Shown here piece after piece: positions 35,802 through 51,000 of a stretch of 64,000 bases of DNA. Positions within the stretch are counted from its first letter, which is position 1. Each line of letters starts with the position of its first letter. A program made the translations under genes and the position numbers. Under the pieces are notes generated by a model that saw only the letters and a program-made list of their open reading frames with translations, made no database searches and was not told where the DNA came from. Source of the stretch: Megalopta genalis (lineage: Eukaryota > Arthropoda > Insecta > Hymenoptera > Halictidae). The DNA is taken from positions 62,001-126,000 of the forward strand of contig NW_027476218.1 in assembly GCF_051020955.1 (NCBI RefSeq), given 5' to 3'.

Positions 35802-38800
35802 CGAAACACTTGATTTAGCTTCAAATCAATGCGAAGTAGAAGGCTTAGCTTCAAATCCATGCGAATCAAATGGTTTAGCTTCAAATACTTGTGATATACA
35901 TGATTTAGCTTCACATGCAGGCGAAACAAACGTGTTAGCTTTAAATCCAAGCGAAACACATGATTTAGCTTCAAATCAGTGCGAAGTGGAAGGCTCATCT
36001 TCAAATCCATGCGAAACAATTGGTTTAGCTTCAAATACTTGTGCTATACATGACTTATCTTCAAATGCAAGCGAAACAAAAGAGTTAGCATCAAAACCAA
36101 GCGAAACAAATCATTTAGCTTCAAATCGATGCGAAGTAGAAGGCTTAGCTCCATATCCATGCGAATCAAATGGTTTAGCATCAAATACTTGTGATATACA
36201 TGATTTTGATTCAACTGCATGCGAAACAAACGAGTTAGCTTCACATCCATGTGAAACACATGATTTAGCTTCAAATCAATGCGAAGTAGAAGGCTTAGCT
36301 TCAAGTTCATGCGAAACCAATGGTTTAGCTTCAAATACTTGTGATATACATGATTTAGCTTCAACTGCATGCAAAACAAACGAGTTAGCTTCAGATAATT
36401 GCGATATAAGTGATGTAGCTTCAAATGCAGGTGAAACAATCGAGCTTCAAATTAGCTTCAAATCAATGCGAAGTAGAAGGCTTGTCTTCAAATCCATGCG
36501 AAATAAATGGTTTAGCTTCAAATACTTGTGATATAAATGATTTAGCATCAACTGCAGGCGAAACAAAAGAGTTAGCTTCAAATCCATGCGAAAGACATCA
36601 TTTAGCTTCAAATTCATGCGAAACACATGGTTTAGCTACTAATACTTGTGATATACATGATTTAGCTTTAACGGCAGGCGAAACAAACGAGTTAGCTTCA
36701 AATCCATGCGCTACACATGATTTAGCTTCAAATCAATGCGAAGTAGAAGGCTCATCTTCAAATCCATGGGAATCAAATGGATTAGCTTCAAATACTTGTG
36801 ATATACATGATTTTGATTCAACTGCATGCGAAACAAATGAGTTAGCTTCATATCCATGCGAAACAAACGAGTTAGCTTCAAATCCATGCGAAACAAACGA
36901 GTTAGCTTCAAATCCATGAGAAACACATTATTTGGCTTCAAATCAATGCGAAATAGAAAGCTGATTTTCGAATCCATGCAAAACAAATGGATTATCTTCA
37001 AATACTTGTAATACACATGATTTAGCTTCAACTGCATGCGAAACAATCGTGTTAGCTTTAAATCCATGCGAAACACATGATTTAGCTCGAAATCAATGCG
37101 AAGTGGAAGGCTTAGCTCCAACTCCATGCGACACAAATGGTTTAGCTTCAAATACTTGTGATATACATGATTGAGCTTCAACTGCATGCGAAACAAACGT
37201 GTTAGCTTTAAATCCAAGCGAAACACATGATTTATCTTCAAATCAATGCGAAATGGAAAGCTGATTTTCGAATCCATGCAAAACAAATGGATTATCTTCA
37301 AATACTTGTGATATACATGATTTAGCTTCAACTGCGTGCGAAACAAACGTGTTAGCTTTAAATCCATTCGAAACACATGATTTAGCTTCAAATCAATGCG
37401 AAGTGGAAGGCTTAGCTCCAACTCCATGCGACACAAATGGTTTAGCTTCAAATACTTGTGATATACATGATTGAGCTTCAACTGCATGCGAAACAAACGT
37501 GTTAGCTTTAAATCCAAGCGAAACACATGATTTATCTTCAAATGAATGCGAAGTGGAAGGCTTAGCTTCAACTCCAAGCGAAACACATGATTTAGACTCA
37601 AATTCATGCGAAGCACATGGTTTAGCTTAATATTCATGCGAAACAGATCGTTTAGATTCAGCTACTTGTGATAAACATGATTTAGCTTCAACTGCATTCG
37701 AAACAAACGAGTTAGCTTCAAATCCAAGCGAAACACATGATTTACCTTCAAATCAATGCGAAGTAGAAGGCTTAGCTTCAAATCAATGCGAAGTAGAATG
37801 CTTATCTTCAAATCAATGCGAAACAAATGGTTTAGTTTCAAATACATATGATATACATAATTTAGCTACAACTGCATGCGAAACAAACGAGTTAGCTTCA
37901 AATCCATGTGAAAAACATGATTTAGCTTCAAATTCATTAGAAGCACATGGTTTAGCTTAATATTCATGCGAAACAAATGGTTCAGCTTCAAATACTTGCG
38001 ATATAAGTAATATAGCTTCAAATGCTGGAAAAACAAACGAGTGAGCTTCATATCCAAGCGTAACACATGATTTAGCTTCAAATCAATGCAAAGTAGAAGG
38101 CTTAGGTTCAAAACCAATGCGACACAAATGGTTTAGCTTCAAATACTTGTGATATACATGATTGAGCTTCAACTGCATGCGAAACAAACGTGTTAGCTTT
38201 AAATCCATGCGAAAAACATGATTTAGCTTCAGATCAATGCGAAATAGAAGTCTGATTTTCGAATCCATGCGAAACAAATGGTTTCGCTTCAAGTACTTGT
38301 GATATACATGATTTAGCTTCAACTGCATGCGAAACAAACGTGTTAGCTATAAATCCACGCGAAACACATGATATTGCTCCAAATCAATGCGAAGGATAAG
38401 GCTTAGCTCCAAATCAATGGGAATCAAATGGTTTAGCTTCAAATACTTGTGATATACATGATTTAGCTTCAACTGCATGCGAAACAAACGAGTTAGCTTC
38501 AAATCGATGCGAAGTAGAAGGCTTAGCTCCAAATCCATGCGAATCAAATTGTTTAGCATCAAATACTTGTGATATACATGATTTTGATTCAACTGCATGC
38601 GAAACAAACGAGATAGCATCAAATCCATGCGAAACAAACGAGTTAGCTTCAAATCCATGCGAAACTCATGATTTTGCTTCAAATCAATGCGAAATGGAAA
38701 GCAGATTTTCGAATCCATGCAAAACAAATGGATTATCTTCAAATACTTGTGATATACATGATTTAGCTTCAACGGCATGCGAAACAAACGTGTTAGCTTT

Positions 38801-41723
38801 AAATCCATGCGAAACACATGATTTAGCTTCAAATCAATGCGAAGTGGAAGGCTTAGCTCCAACTCCATGCGACACAAATGGTTTAGCTTCAAATACTTGT
38901 GATATACATGATTGAGCTTCAACTGCATGCGAAACAAACGTGTTAGCTTTAAATCCAAGCGAAACACATGATTTATCTTCAAATCAATGCGAAGTTGAAG
39001 GCTTAGCTTCAACTCCATGCGAAACGAATGATTTAGCTTCAAATACTTGCGAGCATAAGTGATATAGCTTCAACTGCATGCGAAACAAACGAGTTTTCTT
39101 CAAATCCAAACGAAACACTTGATGTAGCTTCAAATAAATGCGAAGTAGAAGGCTCAGCTTCAAATCCATGCGAATCAAATGGTTTAGCTTCAAATACTTG
39201 TGATAAACATGATTTAGCTTCAACTGCATGCGAAACAAACGAGTTAGCTTCAAATCCAAGCGAAACACATGATTTACCTTCAAATCAATGCGAAGTAGAA
39301 GGCTTAGCTTCAAATCAATGCGAAGTAGAATGCTTATCTTCAAATCAATGCGAAACAAATGGTTTAGTTTCAAATACATATGATATACATAATTTAGCTA
39401 CAACTGCATGCGAAACAAACGAGTTAGCTTCAAATCCATGTGAAAAACATGATTTAGCTTCAAATTCATTAGAAGCACATGGTTTAGCTTAATATTCATG
39501 CGAAACAAATGGTTCAGCTTCAAATACTTGCGATATAAGTAATATAGCTTCAAATGCTGGAAAAACAAACGAGTGAGCTTCATATCCAAGCGTAACACAT
39601 GATTTAGCTTCAAATCAATGCAAAGTAGAAGGCTTAGGTTCAAAACCAATGCGACACAAATGGTTTAGCTTCAAATACTTGTGATATACATGATTGAGCT
39701 TCAACTGCATGCGAAACAAACGTGTTAGCTTTAAATCCATGCGAAAAACATGATTTAGCTTCAGATCAATGCGAAATAGAAGTCTGATTTTCGAATCCAT
39801 GCGAAACAAATGGTTTCGCTTCAAGTACTTGTGATATACATGATTTAGCTTCAACTGCATGCGAAACAAACGTGTTAGCTATAAATCCACGCGAAACACA
39901 TGATATTGCTCCAAATCAATGCGAAGGATAAGGCTTAGCTCCAAATCAATGGGAATCAAATGGTTTAGCTTCAAATACTTGTGATATACATGATTTAGCT
40001 TCAACTGCATGCGAAACAAACGAGTTAGCTTCAAATCGATGCGAAGTAGAAGGCTTAGCTCCAAATCCATGCGAATCAAATTGTTTAGCATCAAATACTT
40101 GTGATATACATGATTTTGATTCAACTGCATGCGAAACAAACGAGATAGCATCAAATCCATGCGAAACAAACGAGTTAGCTTCAAATCCATGCGAAACTCA
40201 TGATTTTGCTTCAAATCAATGCGAAATGGAAAGCAGATTTTCGAATCCATGCAAAACAAATGGATTATCTTCAAATACTTGTGATATACATGATTTAGCT
40301 TCAACGGCATGCGAAACAAACGTGTTAGCTTTAAATCCATGCGAAACACATGATTTAGCTTCAAATCAATGCGAAGTGGAAGGCTTAGCTCCAACTCCAT
40401 GCGACACAAATGGTTTAGCTTCAAATACTTGTGATATACATGATTGAGCTTCAACTGCATGCGAAACAAACGTGTTAGCTTTAAATCCAAGCGAAACACA
40501 TGATTTATCTTCAAATCAATGCGAAGTTGAAGGCTTAGCTTCAACTCCATGCGAAACGAATGATTTAGCTTCAAATACTTGCGAGCATAAGTGATATAGC
40601 TTCAACTGCATGCGAAACAAACGAGTTTTCTTCAAATCCAAACGAAACACTTGATGTAGCTTCAAATAAATGCGAAGTAGAAGGCTCAGCTTCAAATCCA
40701 TGCGAATCAAATGGTTTAGCTTCAAATACTTGTGATAAACATGATTTAGCTTCAACTGCATGCGAAACAAACGAGTTAGCTTCAAATCCAAGCGAAACAC
40801 ATGATTTACCTTCAAATCAATGCGAAGTAGAAGGCTTAGCTTCAAATCAATGCGAAGTAGAATGCTTATCTTCAAATCAATGCGAAACAAATGGTTTAGT
40901 TTCAAATACATATGATATACATAATTTAGCTACAACTGCATGCGAAACAAACGAGTTAGCTTCAAATCCATGTGAAAAACATGATTTAGCTTCAAATTCA
41001 TTAGAAGCACATGGTTTAGCTTAATATTCATGCGAAACAAATGGTTCAGCTTCAAATACTTGCGATATAAGTAATATAGCTTCAAATGCTGGAAAAACAA
41101 ACGAGTGAGCTTCATATCCAAGCGTAACACATGATTTAGCTTCAAATCAATGCAAAGTAGAAGGCTTAGGTTCAAAACCAATGCGACACAAATGGTTTAG
41201 CTTCAAATACTTGTGATATACATGATTGAGCTTCAACTGCATGCGAAACAAACGTGTTAGCTTTAAATCCATGCGAAAAACATGATTTAGCTTCAGATCA
41301 ATGCGAAATAGAAGTCTGATTTTCGAATCCATGCGAAACAAATGGTTTCGCTTCAAGTACTTGTGATATACATGATTTAGCTTCAACTGCATGCGAAACA
41401 AACGTGTTAGCTATAAATCCACGCGAAACACATGATATTGCTCCAAATCAATGCGAAGGATAAGGCTTAGCTCCAAATCAATGGGAATCAAATGGTTTAG
41501 CTTCAAATACTTGTGATATACATGATTTAGCTTCAACTGCATGCGAAACAAACGAGTTAGCTTCAAATCGATGCGAAGTAGAAGGCTTAGCTCCAAATCC
41601 ATGCGAATCAAATTGTTTAGCATCAAATACTTGTGATATACATGATTTTGATTCAACTGCATGCGAAACAAACGAGATAGCATCAAATCCATGCGAAACA
41701 AACGAGTTAGCTTCAAATCCATG
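35802..41723. repeat. First copy of a 5,922-bp tandem duplication
   Basis: The passage beginning cgaaacacttgatttag at 35802 recurs at 41724. Translated stretches inside are identical or differ by one residue at a constant offset of 5,922 bp: 36044 against 41966, 36711 against 42633, 37662 against 43584, 38083 against 44005 and 38347 against 44269. The copy holds a distinct 2.3-kb head (35.8-38.08 kb) and then 1.53-kb units starting at 38083, 39615 and 41147, the third cut short at the junction. Confidence 0.88.
38083..39614. repeat. Exemplar of the 1.53-kb higher-order unit (about seven copies in the window)
   Basis: Further copies start at 39615, 41147 (cut at 41723), 44005, about 45536, 47066 and 53940. 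Offsets between neighbours are 1,530-1,532 bp. The 231-residue minus-frame stretches at 38347-39042, 39879-40574, 45799-46494 and 47330-48025 are identical in translation, and 44269-44964 differs by one residue. The differences in length come from single-base losses, near 45084, 45695 and 46914. Confidence 0.88.
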
Positions 41724-44700
41724 CGAAACACTTGATTTAGCTTCAAATCAATGCGAAGTAGAAGGCTTAGCTTCAAATCCATGCGAATCAAATGGTTTAG
41801 CTTCAAATACTTGTGATATACATGATTTAGCTTCACATGCAGGCGAAACAAACGTGTTAGCTTTAAATCCAAGCGAAACACATGATTTAGCTTCAAATCA
41901 GTGCGAAGTGGAAGGCTCATCTTCAAATCCATGCGAAACAATTGGTTTAGCTTCAAATACTTGTGCTATACATGACTTATCTTCAAATGCAAGCGAAACA
42001 AAAGAGTTAGCATCAAAACCAAGCGAAACAAATCATTTAGCTTCAAATCGATGCGAAGTAGAAGGCTTAGCTCCATATCCATGCGAATCAAATGGTTTAG
42101 CATCAAATACTTGTGATATACATGATTTTGATTCAACTGCATGCGAAACAAACGAGTTAGCTTCACATCCATGTGAAACACATGATTTAGCTTCAAATCA
42201 ATGCGAAGTAGAAGGCTTAGCTTCAAGTTCATGCGAAACCAATGGTTTAGCTTCAAATACTTGTGATATACATGATTTAGCTTCAACTGCATGCAAAACA
42301 AACGAGTTAGCTTCAGATAATTGCGATATAAGTGATGTAGCTTCAAATGCAGGTGAAACAATCGAGCTTCAAATTAGCTTCAAATCAATGCGAAGTAGAA
42401 GGCTTGTCTTCAAATCCATGCGAAATAAATGGTTTAGCTTCAAATACTTGTGATATAAATGATTTAGCATCAACTGCAGGCGAAACAAAAGAGTTAGCTT
42501 CAAATCCATGCGAAAGACATCATTTAGCTTCAAATTCATGCGAAACACATGGTTTAGCTACTAATACTTGTGATATACATGATTTAGCTTTAACGGCAGG
42601 CGAAACAAACGAGTTAGCTTCAAATCCATGCGCTACACATGATTTAGCTTCAAATCAATGCGAAGTAGAAGGCTCATCTTCAAATCCATGGGAATCAAAT
42701 GGATTAGCTTCAAATACTTGTGATATACATGATTTTGATTCAACTGCATGCGAAACAAATGAGTTAGCTTCATATCCATGCGAAACAAACGAGTTAGCTT
42801 CAAATCCATGCGAAACAAACGAGTTAGCTTCAAACCCATGAGAAACACATTATTTGGCTTCAAATCAATGCGAAATAGAAAGCTGATTTTCGAATCCATG
42901 CAAAACAAATGGATTATCTTCAAATACTTGTAATACACATGATTTAGCTTCAACTGCATGCGAAACAATCGTGTTAGCTTTAAATCCATGCGAAACACAT
43001 GATTTAGCTCGAAATCAATGCGAAGTGGAAGGCTTAGCTCCAACTCCATGCGACACAAATGGTTTAGCTTCAAATACTTGTGATATACATGATTGAGCTT
43101 CAACTGCATGCGAAACAAACGTGTTAGCTTTAAATCCAAGCGAAACACATGATTTATCTTCAAATCAATGCGAAATGGAAAGCTGATTTTCGAATCCATG
43201 CAAAACAAATGGATTATCTTCAAATACTTGTGATATACATGATTTAGCTTCAACTGCGTGCGAAACAAACGTGTTAGCTTTAAATCCATGCGAAACACAT
43301 GATTTAGCTTCAAATCAATGCGAAGTGGAAGGCTTAGCTCCAACTCCATGCGACACAAATGGTTTAGCTTCAAATACTTGTGATATACATGATTGAGCTT
43401 CAACTGCATGCGAAACAAACGTGTTAGCTTTAAATCCAAGCGAAACACATGATTTATCTTCAAATGAATGCGAAGTGGAAGGCTTAGCTTCAACTCCAAG
43501 CGAAACACATGATTTAGACTCAAATTCATGCGAAGCACATGGTTTAGCTTAATATTCATGCGAAACAGATCGTTTAGATTCAGCTACTTGTGATAAACAT
43601 GATTTAGCTTCAACTGCATTCGAAACAAACGAGTTAGCTTCAAATCCAAGCGAAACACATGATTTACCTTCAAATCAATGCGAAGTAGAAGGCTTAGCTT
43701 CAAATCAATGCGAAGTAGAATGCTTATCTTCAAATCAATGCGAAACAAATGGTTTAGTTTCAAATACATATGATATACATAATTTAGCTACAACTGCATG
43801 CGAAACAAACGAGTTAGCTTCAAATCCATGTGAAAAACATGATTTAGCTTCAAATTCATTAGAAGCACATGGTTTAGCTTAATATTCATGCGAAACAAAT
43901 GGTTCAGCTTCACATACTTGCGATATAAGTAATATAGCTTCAAATGCTGGAAAAACAAACGAGTGAGCTTCATATCCAAGCGTAACACATGATTTAGCTT
44001 CAAATCAATGCAAAGTAGAAGGCTTAGGTTCAAAACCAATGCGACACAAATGGTTTAGCTTCAAATACTTGTGATATACATGATTGAGCTTCAACTGCAT
44101 GCGAAACAAACGTGTTAGCTTTAAATCCATGCGAAAAACATGATTTAGCTTCAGATCAATGCGAAATAGAAGTCTGATTTTCGAATCCATGCGAAACAAA
44201 TGGTTTCGCTTCAAGTACTTGTGATATACATGATTTAGCTTCAACTGCATGCGAAACAAACGTGTTAGCTATAAATCCACGCGAAACACATGATATTGCT
44301 CCAAATCAATGCGAAGGATAAGGCTTAGCACCAGATCAATGGGAATCAAATGGTTTAGCTTCAAATACTTGTGATATACATGATTTAGCTTCAACTGCAT
44401 GCGAAACAAACGAGTTAGCTTCAAATCGATGCGAAGTAGAAGGCTTAGCTCCAAATCCATGCGAATCAAATTGTTTAGCATCAAATACTTGTGATATACA
44501 TGATTTTGATTCAACTGCATGCGAAACAAACGAGATAGCATCAAATCCATGCGAAACAAACGAGTTAGCTTCAAATCCATGCGAAACTCATGATTTTGCT
44601 TCAAATCAATGCGAAATGGAAAGCAGATTTTCGAATCCATGCAAAACAAATGGATTATCTTCAAATACTTGTGATATACATGATTTAGCTTCAACGGCAT

Positions 44701-47645
44701 GCGAAACAAACGTGTTAGCTTTAAATCCATGCGAAACACATGATTTAGCTTCAAATCAATGCGAAGTGGAAGGCTTAGCTCCAACTCCATGCGACACAAA
44801 TGGTTTAGCTTCAAATACTTGTGATATACATGATTGAGCTTCAACTGCATGCGAAACAAACGTGTTAGCTTTAAATCCAAGCGAAACACATGATTTATCT
44901 TCAAATCAATGCGAAGTTGAAGGCTTAGCTTCAACTCCATGCGAAACGAATGATTTAGCTTCAAATACTTGCGAGCATAAGTGATATAGCTTCAACTGCA
45001 TGCGAAACAAACGAGTTTTCTTCAAATCCAAACGAAACACTTGATGTAGCTTCAAATAAATGCGAAGTAGAAGGCTCAGCTTCAATCCATGCGAATCAAA
45101 TGGTTTAGCTTCAAATACTTGTGATAAACATGATTTAGCTTCAACTGCATGCGAAACAAACGAGTTAGCTTCAAATCCAAGCGAAACACATGATTTACCT
45201 TCAAATCAATGCGAAGTAGAAGGCTTAGCTTCAAATCAATGCGAAGTAGAATGCTTATCTTCAAATCAATGCGAAACAAATGGTTTAGTTTCAAATACAT
45301 ATGATATACATAATTTAGCTACAACTGCATGCGAAACAAACGAGTTAGCTTCAAATCCATGTGAAAAACATGATTTAGCTTCAAATTCATTAGAAGCACA
45401 TGGTTTAGCTTAATATTCATGCGAAACAAATGGTTCAGCTTCAAATACTTGCGATATAAGTAATATAGCTTCAAATGCTGGAAAAACAAACGAGTGAGCT
45501 TCATATCCAAGCGTAACACATGATTTAGCTTCAAATCAATGCAAAGTAGAAGGCTTAGGTTCAAAACCAATGCGACACAAATGGTTTAGCTTCAAATACT
45601 TGTGATATACATGATTGAGCTTCAACTGCATGCGAAACAAACGTGTTAGCTTTAAATCCATGCGAAAAACATGATTTAGCTTCAGATCAATGCGAATAGA
45701 AGTCTGATTTTCGAATCCATGCGAAACAAATGGTTTCGCTTCAAGTACTTGTGATATACATGATTTAGCTTCAACTGCATGCGAAACAAACGTGTTAGCT
45801 ATAAATCCACGCGAAACACATGATATTGCTCCAAATCAATGCGAAGGATAAGGCTTAGCTCCAAATCAATGGGAATCAAATGGTTTAGCTTCAAATACTT
45901 GTGATATACATGATTTAGCTTCAACTGCATGCGAAACAAACGAGTTAGCTTCAAATCGATGCGAAGTAGAAGGCTTAGCTCCAAATCCATGCGAATCAAA
46001 TTGTTTAGCATCAAATACTTGTGATATACATGATTTTGATTCAACTGCATGCGAAACAAACGAGATAGCATCAAATCCATGCGAAACAAACGAGTTAGCT
46101 TCAAATCCATGCGAAACTCATGATTTTGCTTCAAATCAATGCGAAATGGAAAGCAGATTTTCGAATCCATGCAAAACAAATGGATTATCTTCAAATACTT
46201 GTGATATACATGATTTAGCTTCAACGGCATGCGAAACAAACGTGTTAGCTTTAAATCCATGCGAAACACATGATTTAGCTTCAAATCAATGCGAAGTGGA
46301 AGGCTTAGCTCCAACTCCATGCGACACAAATGGTTTAGCTTCAAATACTTGTGATATACATGATTGAGCTTCAACTGCATGCGAAACAAACGTGTTAGCT
46401 TTAAATCCAAGCGAAACACATGATTTATCTTCAAATCAATGCGAAGTTGAAGGCTTAGCTTCAACTCCATGCGAAACGAATGATTTAGCTTCAAATACTT
46501 GCGAGCATAAGTGATATAGCTTCAACTGCATGCGAAACAAACGAGTTTTCTTCAAATCCAAACGAAACACTTGATGTAGCTTCAAATAAATGCGAAGTAG
46601 AAGGCTCAGCTTCAAATCCATGCGAATCAAATGGTTTAGCTTCAAATACTTGTGATAAACATGATTTAGCTTCAACTGCATGCGAAACAAACGAGTTAGC
46701 TTCAAATCCAAGCGAAACACATGATTTACCTTCAAATCAATGCGAAGTAGAAGGCTTAGCTTCAAATCAATGCGAAGTAGAATGCTTATCTTCAAATCAA
46801 TGCGAAACAAATGGTTTAGTTTCAAATACATATGATATACATAATTTAGCTACAACTGCATGCGAAACAAACGAGTTAGCTTCAAATCCATGTGAAAAAC
46901 ATGATTTAGCTTCAATTCATTAGAAGCACATGGTTTAGCTTAATATTCATGCGAAACAAATGGTTCAGCTTCAAATACTTGCGATATAAGTAATATAGCT
47001 TCAAATGCTGGAAAAACAAACGAGTGAGCTTCATATCCAAGCGTAACACATGATTTAGCTTCAAATCAATGCAAAGTAGAAGGCTTAGGTTCAAAACCAA
47101 TGCGACACAAATGGTTTAGCTTCAAATACTTGTGATATACATGATTGAGCTTCAACTGCATGCGAAACAAACGTGTTAGCTTTAAATCCATGCGAAAAAC
47201 ATGATTTAGCTTCAGATCAATGCGAAATAGAAGTCTGATTTTCGAATCCATGCGAAACAAATGGTTTCGCTTCAAGTACTTGTGATATACATGATTTAGC
47301 TTCAACTGCATGCGAAACAAACGTGTTAGCTATAAATCCACGCGAAACACATGATATTGCTCCAAATCAATGCGAAGGATAAGGCTTAGCTCCAAATCAA
47401 TGGGAATCAAATGGTTTAGTTTCAAATACTTGTGATATACATGATTTAGCTTCAACTGCATGCGAAACAAACGAGTTAGTTTCAAATCGATGCGAAGTAG
47501 AAGGCTTAGCTCCAAATCCATGCGAATCAAATTGTTTAGCATCAAATACTTGTGATATACATGATTTTGATTCAACTGCATGCGAAACAAACGAGATAGC
47601 ATCAAATCCATGCGAAACAAACGAGTTAGCTTCAAATCCATGCGA
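41724..47645. repeat. Second copy of the 5,922-bp tandem duplication
   Basis: Nearly identical to 35802-41723. Differences I could spot include aaacccatg for aaatccatg near 42834, a G for T near 43288, cacatact for caaatact near 43913, and gcaccagatc for gctccaaatc near 44328. After 47645 the third 1.53-kb unit continues to about 48025, so this copy preserves the complete unit that the first copy lost at its junction. Confidence 0.85.
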
Positions 47646-48025
47646 AACTCATGATTTTGCTTCAAATCAATGCGAAATGGAAAGCAGATTTTCGAATCCA
47701 TGCAAAACAAATGGATTATCTTCAAATACTTGTGATATACATGATTTAGCTTCAACGGCATGCGAAACAAACGTGTTAGCTTTAAATCCATGCGAAACAC
47801 ATGATTTAGCTTCAAATCAATGCGAAGTGGAAGGCTTAGCTCCAACTCCATGCGACACAAATGGTTTAGCTTCAAATACTTGTGATATACATGATTGAGC
47901 TTCAACTGCATGCGAAACAAACGTGTTAGCTTTAAATCCAAGCGAAACACATGATTTATCTTCAAATCAATGCGAAGTTGAAGGCTTAGCTTCAACTCCA
48001 TGCGAAACGAATGATTTAGCTTCAA

Positions 48026-51000
48026 ATACTTGCGAGCATAAGTGATATAGCTTCAACTGCATGCGAAACAAACGAGTTTTCTTCAAATCCAAACGAAACA
48101 CTTGATGTAGCTTCAAATAAATGCGAAGTAGAAGGCTCAGCTTCAAATCCATGCGAATCAAATGGTTTAGCTTCAAATACTTGTGATATACATGATTTAG
48201 CTTCAACTGCATGCGAAAATAACGAGTTAACTTCAAATCCAAGCGAAACACATGACTTAGCTTCAAATGAATGCGAAGTGGAATGCTCAGCTCTAACTCC
48301 ATGCGAAACGTATGATTTAGCTTCAAATACTTGCGAGCATAAGTGATATAGCTTCAACTGCATGCGAAACAAACGTGTTAGCTTTAAATCCAAGCGAAAC
48401 ACATGATTTAGCTTCAAATCAATGCGAAGTGGAAGGCTCAGCTCTAACTCCATGCGAAACGTATGATTTAGCTTCAAATACTTGCGAGCATAAGTGATAT
48501 AGCTTCAACTGCATGCAAAACAAACGAGTTTTCTTCCAATCCAAACGAAACACTTGATTTAGCTTCAAATCAATGCGAAGTAGAAGGCTTAGCTTCAAAT
48601 CCATGCGAATCAAATGGTTTAGCTTCAAATACTTGTGATATACATGATTTAGCTTCACATGCAGGCGAAACAAACGTGTTAGCTTTAAATCCAAGTGAAA
48701 CACATGATTTAGCTTCAAATCATTGCGAAATAGAAGGCTGATTTTCGAATCCATGCGAAACAAATGGTTTAGCTTCAAATACTTGTGATATACATGATGT
48801 AGCTTCACATGCAGGCGAAACAAACGAGTTAGCTTCAAATCCATGCGAAACTCATGATTTAGCTTCAAATCAATGCGAAATAGAAGGCTGATTTTCGAAT
48901 CCATGCGAAAAAAATGGTTTAGCTTCAAATACTTGTGATATACATGATTGAGCTTCAACTGCATGCGAAATAAACGAGTTAGCGTCAAATCCAAGCGAAA
49001 CACATGATTTAGCTTCAAATCAATGCGAAGTGGAAGGCTGATCATCGAATCCATGCGAAACAAATGGTTTAGCTTCAAATACTTGTGATATACATGATTT
49101 TGATTCAACTGCATGCGAAACAAACGAGTTAGCTTCAAATCCATGCGAAACTCATGATTTAGCTTCACATCAATGCGAAATAGACGGCTTAGCTTCAAAT
49201 ACATGAGAAGCAAATGATTTATCTTCAGATAATTGCGAAATAAGTGATATAGATTCAAATGCAGTCGAATCAATCGAGTTAGCTTCAAATTAATGCGAAG
49301 TACGAGGCTTATCTTCAAATCCATGCGAAACAAATGGTTTAGCTTCAAATTCTTGTGATATACATGATTTAGCTTCAACTGCATGCGAAACAAACGAGTT
49401 AGCTTCAAAACCAAGCGACACACATGATTTAGCTTCAAATCAATGCGAAGTAGAAGGCTTAGCTTCAAATTCATGCGAAAGAAATGGTTTAGCTTCAAAT
49501 ACTTGTGATATACATGATTCAGCTTCAACTGCATGCGAAGCAAACGAGTTAGCTTCAAAAGCAAGCGAAACACATGATTTAGCTGCAAATCAATGCGAAG
49601 TAGAAGGCTTAGCTTCAAATCCATGCGAATCAAACGGTTTAGCTTCAAATACTTGTGATGTACATGATTTATCTTCAAATGCAGGCGAAACAAAAGAGTT
49701 AGCTTCAAAACCAAGCGAAACACATGATTTAGCTGCGAATCAATGCGAAGTAGAAGGCTTATCTTTAAATCCATGCGAATCAATCGGTTTAGATTCAAAT
49801 ACTTGTGATATACATGATTCAGCTTCAAATGCAGGCGAAACAATCGAGTTAGCTTCAAATCAATGCGAAGTAGAAGGCTTAGCTTCAAATTCATGCGAAA
49901 GAAATGGTTTAGCTTCAAATAATTGTGATATACATGATTCAGCTTCAACTGCAAGCGAAACTAACGAGTTAGCTTCAAAACCAAGCGAAACACATGATTT
50001 AGCTGCGAATCAATGCGAAGTAGAAGGCTTATCTTTAAATCCATGCGAATCAATCGGTTTAGATTCAAATACTTGTGATATACATGATTCACCTTCAACT
50101 GCATGCGTTACAGATGAGTTAGCTTCAAAACCAAGCGAAACACATGATTTAGATTCAAATCAATGCCAAGTAGAAGGCTTAGCTTCAAATTCATGCGGAA
50201 CAAATGGTTTAGCTTCAAATACTTGTGACATACATGATTCAGCTTCAAATGCAGGCGAAACAATCGAGTTAGCTTCAAATCAATGCGAAGTAGAAGGCTT
50301 AGCTTCAAATTCATGCGAAAGAAATGGTTTAGCTTCAAATAATTGTGATATACATGATTCAGCTTCAACTGCAAGCGAAACTAACGAGTTAGATTCAAAA
50401 CCAAGCGAAACACATGATTTAGCTGCAAATCAATGCGAAGTAGAAGGCTTAGCTTCAAATCCATGCGAATCAAACAGTTTAGCTTCAAATACTTGTGATA
50501 TACATGATTTATCTTCAGATGCAGTCGAAACAAAAGAGTTAGCTTCAAATCCATGCGAAACACATGGTTTAGCTTCAAATCAATGCGAAGTACACGGCTT
50601 ATCTTCAAATACATGAGAAACGAATGATTTATCTTCAGATAATTGCGATATAAGTGATATAGATTCATATACAGGCGAAACAATCGAGTTAGCTTCAAAT
50701 CAATGCGAATTGGAAGGCTTAGCTTCAAATACATGAGAAACAAATGGTTTAGCTTCAAATACTTGTGATATACATGATTTATCTTCAAATGCAGGCGAAA
50801 CAAAAGAGTTAGCTTCAAATCCATGCGAAACATTTGATTTAGCTTCAAATCAGTGCGAAATAGACGGCTTAGCTTCAAATACATGACAAGCAAATGATTT
50901 ATCTTCAGATAATTGCGATATAAGTGACATAGTTTCAAATGCAGTCGAATCAATCGAGTTAGCTTCAAATTAATGCGAAGTACGAGGCTTATCTTCAAAT

